From: an uncultured Prolixibacteraceae bacterium
GTDB lineage: Bacteria; Bacteroidota; Bacteroidia; Bacteroidales; Prolixibacteraceae
Reading direction: 5' to 3'
DNA length: 64,000 bases
Assembly: GCA_937915865.1 (NCBI GenBank)
Contig: CALGIG010000076.1
Coordinates: 1 to 64,000, forward strand
The notes beneath the pieces are model-generated. The model worked only from the letters and a program-made list of their open reading frames with translations. It did not search any database and was not told the origin of the DNA. Below are positions 1 to 8,248 of the stretch, piece by piece; the stretch's first letter is position 1, and every line of letters begins with the position of its first letter. The position numbers and the translations under genes were made by a program.

Positions 1-45
1 AATAATGAAATTACTGATGAAAGTAATTTAAATTCAGAAGATTAA
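1..45 (+). CDS. C-terminal tail of an upstream gene (partial)
   Basis: The first 15 codons in frame 1 are open, rich in Asn, Asp, Glu and Ser, and end in TAA 49 bases before the next gene. An acidic, low-complexity tail fits the end of a cytoplasmic protein. In several Bacteroidota gyrA lies just upstream of a TPR protein, so this could be the GyrA tail. That is recalled gene order, not something 15 residues can show. Confidence 0.45.
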   Translation, partial: NNEITDESNLNSED

Positions 46-94
46 TTAATAAATTTGAATTATATTATAGCATAACAACAAACTTTTTATCACA

Positions 95-1276
95 ATGAAG
101 AGAACGACAATTTTATTTGTTTTGCTTTTTGCCGTATCAGGTGTTTTTGCTCAGAAAGGCAAAGTAACCAGTGCATTAAGCTATAAGGAGTCTGGAAAAC
201 TCGATAAGGCAGTTGAAGCAATCGAGGAATCAATTGATCCAAATAATCCAAAAACAGAAAGTTCCATTTCTTGGCCAAGAACCTATGAGGTACGTGGAGA
301 AATTTACCAGGCTGTATTTCAATCAAAAGATGAAAATTATAAGAAGCTTAATGCAGACCCATTAACGGTAGCTTATGATTCTTATATGAAAGCTTTGCAG
401 CTTGATGACAAGGGTAAAAATGCAAAAACTATGAAAATTAAATTTACTCTTTTAATTGGGGACCTTACAAACCAAGCTGTAGCAGCATTTAATGAGGAAA
501 ACTACGATAAAGCTTTGAAATCGTTTGAACAAATCATGGCAATTGAACAAACTCCAGCATATAAAGCTGATGATCCAAATGCTGTAGATACTGTAATTAT
601 GTTTAATGCTGGTTTGGCTGCTTATAATGCTAAAAATTTCGATAAAGCAGTTGATTATTATAAACAAGCTGCCAAATATAAATACAATGGAGCAAAAACA
701 ATTTCTTTGATTGCTAACAGCTATTTACAGAAGAAAGACACTGTATCAGCTCTTGGTATATTGCAGGAAGGTTTGAAGGAATATGCTGATAATGGCGCTC
801 TTCTTGTTGATATTATCAATACTTATTTAAATGCAAATAAAGTAAATGATGCTATGAAGTATTTGGAAATAGCTATTTCTCAGGATCCTAAAAATGCTTC
901 TTATTACTTTGCCCGCGGAACTTTGTATGATAAACTACAAAAAGCTGAAGAAGCTGCCGAAAGCTATTTAAAAGCTATAGAATTCAAAGAAGACTATTTT
1001 GATGCTTATTATAATCTTGGTGCTTTATATTACAATAAAGGCGTAAAACAGGTAGATGTTGCCAACTCAATTCCAAGTAATCAACCTGACAAATATGAAG
1101 AAGAGAAAAATAAAGCAGATATTGAATTCAAAAAAGCTATTCCATATATGGAGAAAGCACACCAGATTAATCCAACTGACAAATACACTTTAGAGTCGTT
1201 AAAAACTTTGTACTATCGTTTGAAAATGTTGGATAAACATGCTGAGATTGTTGAAAAGATGAAAAATCTTCAGTGA
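95..1276 (+). CDS. Secreted tetratricopeptide repeat protein
   Basis: A 393-residue protein with a cleavable signal peptide (KR at residues 2-3, a hydrophobic core, then FAQK near residue 20), so it is exported to the periplasm or outer-membrane side. The rest is helical with recurrent TPR-like blocks: A..F....Y.KA...F near residues 130-150, YNAKNFDKAVDYYKQA near 175-195, and YYFARGTLYDKLQKAEEAAESYLKAI near 265-290. TPRs act as protein-binding scaffolds; no catalytic residues are visible. It is followed directly by a strong terminator and appears to end its transcription unit. The partner is unknown. Confidence 0.85.
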   Translation: MKRTTILFVLLFAVSGVFAQKGKVTSALSYKESGKLDKAVEAIEESIDPNNPKTESSISWPRTYEVRGEIYQAVFQSKDENYKKLNADPLTVAYDSYMKALQLDDKGKNAKTMKIKFTLLIGDLTNQAVAAFNEENYDKALKSFEQIMAIEQTPAYKADDPNAVDTVIMFNAGLAAYNAKNFDKAVDYYKQAAKYKYNGAKTISLIANSYLQKKDTVSALGILQEGLKEYADNGALLVDIINTYLNANKVNDAMKYLEIAISQDPKNASYYFARGTLYDKLQKAEEAAESYLKAIEFKEDYFDAYYNLGALYYNKGVKQVDVANSIPSNQPDKYEEEKNKADIEFKKAIPYMEKAHQINPTDKYTLESLKTLYYRLKMLDKHAEIVEKMKNLQ

Positions 1277-1290
1277 TTAATATTTTTCGA

Positions 1291-1315
1291 TAAGGAGCTT
1301 TTGCTCCTTATTTTT
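1291..1315 (+). terminator. Rho-independent terminator after the TPR gene
   Basis: A perfect 8-bp stem (TAAGGAGC / GCTCCTTA) with a TTTT loop is followed by five T residues. It starts 15 bases after the TPR stop codon. Confidence 0.9.
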
Positions 1316-1683
1316 CGAGATACAAAAATAACATAATATTAATTCTAAGACAAAAGGTGATATTAAAACAAACTTCATTATTGTACATAATTAACTCAAA
1401 TTCCTTGAGAAAATTAAAACAATTTTTGTATAGGGTTTTAATATGAAAATCTCAGAAACTTTATTTAATCACAAAATCTTTATTCCAATAGTCTGAAAGT
1501 AATCATGAAAATCAAAATTATTAGAGAAAATAATAAATTGAATTTTAATTTGCTGGAAAATGTATTTGGAAATTTAAGTTGGCACGATGACAAGATTTTC
1601 TATTTCTTATTCAGCGTGTTAATTTCTTGCTTAACAGAGTCCAAAATTGAAAAGATTATTATATCAGTTGGGGTTAATTATTG

Positions 1684-1722
1684 TTTACATTTGTAATTAC
1701 ATTTATTAATTACAAATGTAAA
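1684..1722. repeat. Perfect 16-bp inverted repeat in an intergenic region
   Basis: Arms 1684-1699 and 1707-1722 are exact reverse complements with a 7-base spacer. The arms are AT-rich (TTTACATTTGTAATTA) with no following T-run, so this is a cruciform or protein-binding candidate more than a clear terminator. The stretch from 1316 to 1848 holds no convincing gene. Confidence 0.6.
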
Positions 1723-1779
1723 TTATTGAAATGAATTAATTATTAGCACGTTATAATTTTAATGGTACCTCTATAAAAT

Positions 1780-1820
1780 ATCAGCAGGTATATAATTAAA
1801 CCTTATATATACCTGCTGAT
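1780..1820 (-). terminator. 15-bp hairpin, probable terminator
   Basis: Arms 1780-1794 and 1806-1820 pair perfectly (ATCAGCAGGTATATA) around an 11-base loop. On the minus strand the stem is followed by ATTTTATAG, and it lies 28 bases past the stop of the small minus-strand gene at 1849-2028. Confidence 0.65.
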
Positions 1821-1848
1821 TTCAAAAATTAAATGTTTAAAATACCAC

Positions 1849-2028
1849 TTAATTAACTCTGAAGGAATAAAACTCCTCCAGACTTCTGTCAATAATGTCA
1901 TCAACTTCTCGCAAAACCTTTGACTTTGTTTTAAATCTAAAGGCCTTATCATCTTCTTGTTTCTGTTTTAAAACTTCACGAAGAAGATACATTGCTTTAA
2001 TCATCTTTTTTAAGCTGTCTTCTTTCAT
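1849..2028 (-). CDS. Small charged helical protein (59 aa), hypothetical
   Basis: An ATG-to-TAA reading frame of 60 codons on the minus strand, beginning MKEDSLKKMIKAMYLLRE and ending in FYSFRVN. It is lysine/glutamate-rich, predicted helical, and lacks a signal peptide or cysteines. Support for a real gene is its composition (no rare-residue runs, an amphipathic pattern) and a well-formed hairpin just past its stop. Function is unknown; small DNA- or protein-binding helical proteins look like this. It lies downstream of, and in the same direction as, methylglyoxal synthase (90-base gap), so it may be read from the same transcript. Confidence 0.55.
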   Translation of the reverse strand: MKEDSLKKMIKAMYLLREVLKQKQEDDKAFRFKTKSKVLREVDDIIDRSLEEFYSFRVN

Positions 2029-2118
2029 GGCTATACAAATTGTTCTTATCCAAAGCTAAAAAGACTTTTTGCCAGAAACAACTTAAAAAGCTTAATAGAT
2101 TATTAAAAAACGGTAAAA

Positions 2119-2595
2119 TTAAAGATTGAAATCTATATCCCTCCTTATATATGAGCCATAATCTTTTAAAATTGGGTCATATTCCTGGTGAAAAAGTTTT
2201 GATGAAACAATAAAGTCAGCCGTTGATCTGTTTGTTGCTGTTGGAATATTATAAAGTGTTGATATTCTGAGTAGAGCTTTTACATCCACATCATGTGGTT
2301 GAGGCTGCATTGGATCCCAGAAGAAAATTAAAATGTCAACTTTTCCTTCGCAGATAAGGGCTCCAAGCTGTTGATCTCCACCTAATGGCCCTGATTTTAA
2401 CCTTACTATTTCTGGTGGAATAATATCGTTGTCATTACATTTTCCTATAATTTCATTTTCTACTAAACTACCTGTTGTTCCGGTGCATACAAGACTGTGT
2501 GAAATAAATTCTTTCCAGTTCCAGGAAACCCATTCAATCATATCTTTTTTACGATTGTCATGGGCAACAAGAGCAATAACTTTTTTCTTTTTCAT
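2119..2595 (-). CDS. mgsA: Methylglyoxal synthase
   Basis: Converts dihydroxyacetone phosphate to methylglyoxal and phosphate, a cytosolic bypass of lower glycolysis used under phosphate limitation or sugar-phosphate stress. The family pattern is clear: IALVAHDNRK at the N-terminus, the phosphate-binding CTGTTG loop, then SGPLGGDQQLGALI and ILIFFWDPMQPQPHDVDVKALLR with the catalytic Asp regions. With a start at 2595 it is 158 residues, normal for the family; a longer frame to 2628 adds an untypical MFKCLNKVILK. It is separated from the upstream flavodoxin by a terminator, so it probably has its own promoter. Confidence 0.95.
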   Translation of the reverse strand: MKKKKVIALVAHDNRKKDMIEWVSWNWKEFISHSLVCTGTTGSLVENEIIGKCNDNDIIPPEIVRLKSGPLGGDQQLGALICEGKVDILIFFWDPMQPQPHDVDVKALLRISTLYNIPTATNRSTADFIVSSKLFHQEYDPILKDYGSYIRRDIDFNL

Positions 2596-2692
2596 TTTCA
2601 ATATAACTTTATTTAAACATTTAAACAAAGATAAGTTTATTTCTCTTGCTTCATCTTAGTTTTTAAAGAACTGATTGTCATTTTATTGTAAA

Positions 2693-2731
2693 AAGAAAGG
2701 GGTATAATATTTACTATCATACCCCTTTCTT
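2693..2731 (-). terminator. Terminator of the E2-E1-flavodoxin operon
   Basis: A 13-bp perfect stem (2693-2705 with 2719-2731, AAGAAAGGGGTAT) with a 13-base loop. Read on the minus strand it runs into TTTCTTTTTA. It sits 16 bases beyond the flavodoxin stop. Confidence 0.85.
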
Positions 2732-2746
2732 ACTTAAATATAAAAT

Positions 2747-3256
2747 TTAGCTAAACTTTGATTTTAATTCAGATACCCAATTCTCAATCCTATCTTTTGA
2801 TAATCGTGGCTGGGTTTCCTGATCAAGGATTAGTCCAACAAATGTATTATTTTTAAGAGCTTTCGACGATTCAAAGTTGTAACCGGAGGCTGATGTATAA
2901 CCTATAATTGATGCACCTCTCTTCTCAACTAATTCCGCCATAATGCCAACGGCGTCTCCAAAATTTTCAGGATATTCTACCTGATTTCCAAGTCCATATA
3001 TTGCGATTGTTTTCCCATTTAAGTTTAAATCTTCAATTGCCGGAACAAATTCATCCCAATAAACTGGTAATTCTCCGTCAAACCATGTTGGAACTCCTAA
3101 AATTATATTTTTAAACGAAAGAAAAAGTTCTTCAGTTAATTCTTCTGCATTTATGGGTACAATATTAAAATCGGGTCCAAAAGCTTCTTTTATTTTTTCG
3201 GCGGTCTTTGCTGTTTTTGTTGAATTAAAACTATAAATAATTGCTATTTTATCCAT
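2747..3256 (-). CDS. fldA: Flavodoxin (long-chain type)
   Basis: A 169-residue FMN-binding electron carrier. The phosphate-binding loop is at residues 9-15 (SFNSTKTAKTA), a variant of the usual T/S-x-T-G-x-T in which Gly is replaced by Lys. The 90s loop (GLGNQVEYPENFGDAVG) and the central insertion of long-chain flavodoxins are present, and PTWFDGELPVYWDEF matches the 50s-60s FMN loop. It starts 13 bases after the E1 stop and ends at a terminator, so it is the last gene of a three-gene operon. Co-transcription with a 2-oxoacid dehydrogenase is unusual; a role as low-potential acceptor is inference. Confidence 0.88.
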   Translation of the reverse strand: MDKIAIIYSFNSTKTAKTAEKIKEAFGPDFNIVPINAEELTEELFLSFKNIILGVPTWFDGELPVYWDEFVPAIEDLNLNGKTIAIYGLGNQVEYPENFGDAVGIMAELVEKRGASIIGYTSASGYNFESSKALKNNTFVGLILDQETQPRLSKDRIENWVSELKSKFS

Positions 3257-3269
3257 AATATTTAGTTTT

Positions 3270-5312
3270 TTAGTAAGCTAATACTGCTTTTGCTGCCTGA
3301 TAAATTTTTTCTGTATTTGGAAGAATCATTCGTTCAAATGAACGATGAAAACCCACAGGTGTAAATGATGATCCAACTCTTTTTATTGGTCCATCTAAAT
3401 ATTCGAATGCTTCATCAATAATTAAAGATGTAATCTCGGCTCCAAAGCCAGAATGGACTTTGTCTTCATGGACTACCAATACTTTTCCTATTCTTTTTAC
3501 TGAGTTTAAAATTGTTTCTTTATCAAGTGGTATTAATGAACGAAGGTCGATAACTTCAATCGAAACATCCTCTTTAGCAAGCCGTTCTGCTGCTTCGAGG
3601 CACATGTGCGTGGTGTTTCCATAAGTAATCATTACCAGATCTTCACCCTTTCGTCTAATTCTGGCTTTTCCAAATGGCACCTCAAAGTCATCAGGGATCG
3701 CTGTTGCTGCTTTGGGATCATTGTACAACGATTTAGGTTCCATAAACATAGTCATACCTTTTGATCTTAGAGCAGTTCGTAATAAACCTGCTGCATCATC
3801 AGCAAATGATGGATAAACAATTCTTACACCGGGAATTGACGTTAAAGCTCCTTCAATAGTTTGCGAATGGTACAATCCTCCACCAATATAGCCTCCTGAC
3901 GCAAGCCTGATAGTGACGTTTGGTGTGAATTTTCCATTCGAACGCCAATAATCATGACTGGAATCGACATATTGTTCCATGGCTGGCCAGAAATAATCAG
4001 CAAATTCGGCGCCTTCAACTACAATCCTGATTTTATCACTATAACGAGACATGCCATTGGCTGTACCTACTATAAAATCTTCGGCAATTGGTGCATTAAA
4101 TACACGTTTTGAGCCAAATTCCTGTTGCAGTCCCTTCGAAACATTGAAAATACCTCCTTTGTCTTTGTTGGCCATATCCTGTCCCCAGATGAATGTATCA
4201 GGATTTCTTCTGAATTCATCTTTCAATGTTTCATTTAAGGCTGTAATTAGTTTCTTTTTTTCTCCGGTTTCATTATGAATGCCATCAGGATATTTGGTTG
4301 AAATGTAAGGCTCAGGCAATACGAAGTCGAGATAGGTGTTCGGATCTGGGTCTGGTGCCTTCATTGCCAGACGATGAGCTTCTTTTAACTCGCTTTTCGA
4401 CTCATTTTCTATCTTTTCCAATTCTTCCAGGGTAAACCTTTTGTAGCGCAAAAGCATACGTTTAAATTTAGCTAATGGATCGTAATCCTGAACGTAATCT
4501 CGCTCGTTTTCTGATCGGTAAAGTTCGTGGCGATCGGAATTTGAATGGGAATGAATTCGAACGCAATTGGCCTGAACCATAACAGGTGTGTTGGTTTGTA
4601 GAGCGTGTTGTTTAGCTTCATACATGGCATTCATCGAATCAAAAACGTCTTTTCCGTTACAATGAATAATCCTGAGATTTTTGAATCCGGTGAAATTATT
4701 AGCTACTTTTCGGTTTGCAGTTTGATCTTTTTTAGGTACTGAAATACCAAATCCGTTATCCTGGATGGCGAATATTACTGGTAATTTTTCTTTTGAAGCA
4801 CCATTAATTGCTTCGTATACAAAACCTTCAGAAAGTGATGATTCGCCTTGAACACTAATTGCCACTGCTTTTTCTCCATAGTATTTTATGGCTCTTGCTA
4901 CTCCTACTGCATGTAAAGTATGGTTTCCTGTCAACGACGAAACGTTGTGAATATTCCAGGCTGGTTTGGCAAAATGATTCGACATGTGTCGGCCTCCACT
5001 TGTTGGATCTGTTGCTTTTGATATTCCGTTTAAAATGATTTCTTCAGGAGTTAATCCGCACGATAAAGCAGTAAGCATGTCTCTATAGTACAGAAATATA
5101 TGGTCAACTTCCTTTTGAAATATCTGACCTATAGCCAATTGTATCCCATCGTGACCAGCATACGGAGCATGATACGACCAGCCAATTGCTTGTTTCAGAT
5201 AATTGGGCGCTTTTTCGTCAATGGCGCGGCCAATTGTCATTAACCTATACCATTTTTCAAGTGTCTCTTTAGGCGTTATTTTAATTGAAAACACTTTTGG
5301 AATTTCTGTCAT
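3270..5312 (-). CDS. 2-oxoacid dehydrogenase E1, fused alpha and beta subunits
   Basis: Thiamine-diphosphate-dependent decarboxylase of a pyruvate or branched-chain 2-oxoacid dehydrogenase complex, 680 residues. The alpha half (about 1-330) has the cofactor motif as QGESSLSEG...QDNGFGIS; the first acidic ligand is Glu where most families show GDG. The beta half (about 350-680) has GQDMANKDKGGIFNVSKGL, FNAPIAEDFIVG and VVEGAEFADYFWPAMEQ, typical of E1-beta. Fused E1 proteins of this length are common in Bacteroidota and are usually assigned to branched-chain acids, but the substrate cannot be read from the sequence. It lies 17 bases behind the E2 gene; no E3 is present in the window. Confidence 0.9.
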   Translation of the reverse strand: MTEIPKVFSIKITPKETLEKWYRLMTIGRAIDEKAPNYLKQAIGWSYHAPYAGHDGIQLAIGQIFQKEVDHIFLYYRDMLTALSCGLTPEEIILNGISKATDPTSGGRHMSNHFAKPAWNIHNVSSLTGNHTLHAVGVARAIKYYGEKAVAISVQGESSLSEGFVYEAINGASKEKLPVIFAIQDNGFGISVPKKDQTANRKVANNFTGFKNLRIIHCNGKDVFDSMNAMYEAKQHALQTNTPVMVQANCVRIHSHSNSDRHELYRSENERDYVQDYDPLAKFKRMLLRYKRFTLEELEKIENESKSELKEAHRLAMKAPDPDPNTYLDFVLPEPYISTKYPDGIHNETGEKKKLITALNETLKDEFRRNPDTFIWGQDMANKDKGGIFNVSKGLQQEFGSKRVFNAPIAEDFIVGTANGMSRYSDKIRIVVEGAEFADYFWPAMEQYVDSSHDYWRSNGKFTPNVTIRLASGGYIGGGLYHSQTIEGALTSIPGVRIVYPSFADDAAGLLRTALRSKGMTMFMEPKSLYNDPKAATAIPDDFEVPFGKARIRRKGEDLVMITYGNTTHMCLEAAERLAKEDVSIEVIDLRSLIPLDKETILNSVKRIGKVLVVHEDKVHSGFGAEITSLIIDEAFEYLDGPIKRVGSSFTPVGFHRSFERMILPNTEKIYQAAKAVLAY

Positions 5313-5329
5313 ATATCTAGTTTTTTTAT

Positions 5330-6667
5330 TTACACTTCGCGATTAATATCAAAATCTTCTAAAATATCTGCTATTCGTCTTAAAAAAGCTCCACCCAATG
5401 CGCCATCTATTATTCTATGATCATAAGACAATGAGAGAAACATTTTGTGCCTGACTACAATTGCGTCGCCTGTAGGGGTTTCCATAACTGCTGGCTTTTT
5501 TTCAATACTTCCGGTTGCAAGAATAGCTACCTGGGGTTGGTTAATAATTGGTGTTCCAATCAGATTTCGGAATGAACCGAAATTGGTTATTGTGAATGTA
5601 CCACCTTGATAATCTTCTACTCCCAATTTATTTTTCCGTGCTGCATCGGCGAGTTGATTCAGATTTTTAGATAATCCAACCAAATTCTTCAGTTCTGAAT
5701 TCTTTATAACAGGAACAACAAGATTTCCATCGGGTTTTGCAACTGCAACAGCAATGTTAATATCCTTGTGAACAATGATTTTATGACCATCAACTGAAGA
5801 ATTTAGCAGTGGATATTCAGTTATTGCTTTGGCAGTAGCTTCTACAAAAACAGGCATAAATGTTATTTTTTCACCATATTTTTCCAGATATTTTTCTTTG
5901 ATTTTGTTTCTCCATAGCACCAAATTTGTAACATCTGCTTCAACTACGGATGTTACGTGTGGTGATATTTGCTTCGACATAACCATGTGTTCTGCAATAA
6001 TTTTACGAACACGGTCCATTTCTATGATTTGATCAGCAGAACCAATCGAAACAGAAACTTTAGAATGAGCTTGTGCTTCCTTTGTCTGAATGATTGGTTC
6101 AGAAATTGGTTTTGTAATGTTCTCGTTTCTTTTTGCTTCAATGTAATTGAGAATGTCTTTTTTCTGAACCCGATTATTCAACCCGGAACCTGAAATAGAT
6201 TCAAGCTCAGAAAGGCTTATTTGCTCTGATTTAGCGATAGAAAACACTAACGGACTATAAAACCTTTTGCTTTCATTTTTTACGTCTAAAACAGGCTTTA
6301 TTTCAGGCTTTACCAAAGGCGTTGGAACAGCCATATTTCCAGTTTGGGTTTTAGCAATTTCAGGAACTTCTTGTTTTTCGGCTACATCAGTTTCTGTTGT
6401 ATTTGTGCTTTTATCAGAAGAACCACCTTCGAGGTCAATAATTGCAACTGTTTCGCCAACAGGAACTAACGAATTTACCGGGAAGAATATTTTTTTCACT
6501 ACGCCATCAACAGGTGATGGGATTTCAGAATCAACTTTATCGGTAGCTACCTCAAATATGGGCCCGTCTTCTTCTATTCGGTCACCTTCCTTAACAAACC
6601 ATTTGGTTATTGTAGCTTCCTGAACGCTTTCACCTAACTTTGGCATTAAGATTTTAAACTCTGACAT
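5330..6667 (-). CDS. Dihydrolipoamide acyltransferase (E2) of 2-oxoacid dehydrogenase
   Basis: Core acyltransferase of the complex, 445 residues with three recognisable domains. The N-terminal lipoyl domain is at residues 3-78, with lipoylated Lys44 in ATDKVDSE. A Ser/Thr/Glu-rich linker follows, then a peripheral-subunit-binding domain near 136-178 (SPLVFSIAKSEQISLSELE...GSGLNNRVQKKDIL). The catalytic domain ends with SLSYDHRIIDGALGGAFLRR, where His and Asp of DHRxxDG are the active-site pair. It is first in the operon E2-E1-flavodoxin. A single lipoyl domain and partner E1 suit branched-chain or pyruvate complexes; specificity is unresolved. Confidence 0.93.
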   Translation of the reverse strand: MSEFKILMPKLGESVQEATITKWFVKEGDRIEEDGPIFEVATDKVDSEIPSPVDGVVKKIFFPVNSLVPVGETVAIIDLEGGSSDKSTNTTETDVAEKQEVPEIAKTQTGNMAVPTPLVKPEIKPVLDVKNESKRFYSPLVFSIAKSEQISLSELESISGSGLNNRVQKKDILNYIEAKRNENITKPISEPIIQTKEAQAHSKVSVSIGSADQIIEMDRVRKIIAEHMVMSKQISPHVTSVVEADVTNLVLWRNKIKEKYLEKYGEKITFMPVFVEATAKAITEYPLLNSSVDGHKIIVHKDINIAVAVAKPDGNLVVPVIKNSELKNLVGLSKNLNQLADAARKNKLGVEDYQGGTFTITNFGSFRNLIGTPIINQPQVAILATGSIEKKPAVMETPTGDAIVVRHKMFLSLSYDHRIIDGALGGAFLRRIADILEDFDINREV

Positions 6668-6884
6668 ACAATTATTTCTTATTTAACATTGTTGGTATTT
6701 CAATATTTCTGTCAAGACAAACAAGGTATTACCCGAAATGTTCAAATAATGTATATCGATAAATCTATTAAATGACTATTTAAATACTGACTAATTGATA
6801 TTTAAGTCAAATGTTAAATTAGAATAAAAGATAAAATTATCCTTATATTTTAATTATTACCAAAGATAGGATTTGAGAGAAATA

Positions 6885-6919
6885 AAAAGCCGGCAGAATC
6901 AAGGACACTGCCGGCTTTT
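6885..6919 (-). terminator. Terminator of the pyrK-pyrD-hydrolase operon
   Basis: A 12-bp perfect GC-rich stem (AAAAGCCGGCAG, 6885-6896 with 6908-6919) with an 11-base loop and a T-run on the minus strand, 7 bases past the hydrolase stop. A T-run on the other side could also stop plus-strand readthrough. Confidence 0.9.
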
Positions 6920-6925
6920 GCAATT

Positions 6926-8248
6926 TTAATGAGTGTTTTTTGGAATTTCATATTTAAACAGATCAACTTTGGGCCAAGCCGTAATTTTTTTCTCTAACTG
7001 TCTCATCATATAATCGATGTAGGCTGGTAATCTTGGTCCCTTCCAACTGCTTGAATTAATAATAATTACCCAACCAAAACCATTGCTTTGCCGTTTCATA
7101 ATAGCTGATGTTCCGGCCATACTTCCTGTTCGTATCCAATCGCCGTTTTTCTTAATAACTTTCCATCCTAAAGGTCCTTTGTAATCTTTATTAACAATCA
7201 TTTGCTCAAGTAAATGACCAGGAATAATGTCTGGAACAGTTCTGAAACCATCAATTAAAACCATCAGTTTTGCCAATTCGATTGACGAAGCAATCCATCC
7301 TCCTGCAGCTCCCAATAATTCTATGGGATTTCCGCCATAAGGTTTCGGAACAAGCCTTCCTGAACCATCAAAACAAGGAACCATAGGGCTTTCTTCAGCT
7401 TCATAATATTTAACCTCATTCAGTCTTTTATCTACTAAATAACTGTGGCCAATATGCATATCAAGTATACCTTGTGGTCGCAAAACTTCATTATTTACAA
7501 AATCTTCATAGCTTTTGTGCGAAGCTGCTTCAATAACTTTCCCCAGAAACATATATCCCATGTTGGAATAATTAGAACGTGTTCCAGGAGTGAAATGTAG
7601 TTTTCTGGAAGCTACAAATCTGCAATATGAATCCATTGTTGCAGCTCCTGTTTCCCCTGTTTTTTCAAGGACTACAAGTGAATTGAAAGCCGGATCGCCA
7701 TAAGTTTGAGTCCATCCACCGGCGTGAGCAAGCAAATGCCTGACAGTGATGTCATAAAGTCGTTTATCAACCACTTTATTGAAAATAGAGTCTTTTAAAA
7801 TTGCATGAGGGCCAAATACCTTTGAATCAAGTGAAATTACTTTTTTTTCAACCAACTTCATAATAGCCACTGCCGTAATTAGCTTACTGACACTGGCTAT
7901 TCTAAATAAATCGCCGGGGTTGATGTTTCTTTTCATTTCAACATCTGAATATCCGAAACCGTGAGCAAAGACTAGCTTCCCATCCTTTACAATGGCCATA
8001 GTCATTCCTGCCAGGTTCCATTGCTGTAAAAACTCATTAGCTTTCTTGGTTATAAAGCTACTTCCTTCAAATTCAGATTGTTCATTAGTTAATTTAGAAT
8101 TCAGACTGTTAGTATCAGGTCCTGGAATTTTTCTTTCGACAATCTTAACCTCCTTGTTACCTGAACATTGCATGAAGATCATTGCAACAATCAGAATAAA
8201 ACAAGGCATTTTTAATTTATAGAAATGTAAATTAATAAAATTCAGCAT
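6926..8248 (-). CDS. Beta-lactamase-family serine hydrolase, lipoprotein
   Basis: A 440-residue class C beta-lactamase-like hydrolase (Pfam Beta-lactamase superfamily, covering esterases, D-aminopeptidases and low-molecular-weight PBPs). The SxxK nucleophile motif is SVSK within FRIASVSKLITAVAIMK, and YSN in RSNYSNMGYMFLGK supplies the second motif. The N-terminus has a lipobox-like FMQCSG after a hydrophobic stretch, predicting a lipid-anchored envelope protein. The start at 8248 overlaps the pyrD stop by 7 bases, suggesting translational coupling; a start at 8209 would remove the only basic residue of the signal peptide. The true substrate is unknown and antibiotic hydrolysis should not be assumed. 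Confidence 0.88.
   Translation of the reverse strand: MLNFINLHFYKLKMPCFILIVAMIFMQCSGNKEVKIVERKIPGPDTNSLNSKLTNEQSEFEGSSFITKKANEFLQQWNLAGMTMAIVKDGKLVFAHGFGYSDVEMKRNINPGDLFRIASVSKLITAVAIMKLVEKKVISLDSKVFGPHAILKDSIFNKVVDKRLYDITVRHLLAHAGGWTQTYGDPAFNSLVVLEKTGETGAATMDSYCRFVASRKLHFTPGTRSNYSNMGYMFLGKVIEAASHKSYEDFVNNEVLRPQGILDMHIGHSYLVDKRLNEVKYYEAEESPMVPCFDGSGRLVPKPYGGNPIELLGAAGGWIASSIELAKLMVLIDGFRTVPDIIPGHLLEQMIVNKDYKGPLGWKVIKKNGDWIRTGSMAGTSAIMKRQSNGFGWVIIINSSSWKGPRLPAYIDYMMRQLEKKITAWPKVDLFKYEIPKNTH

Noticed and set aside
1505..1696. A 63-codon plus-strand frame in the gap after the TPR gene
   Set aside because: Ile/Asn-biased composition expected from AT-rich DNA, its end lies inside a perfect inverted repeat, and no start context or family supports it.
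6926..8248. Antibiotic beta-lactamase
   Set aside because: SxxK and YSN are shared by esterases, peptidases and PBP-like proteins; co-transcription with pyrimidine genes and a lipoprotein anchor give no support for drug hydrolysis.
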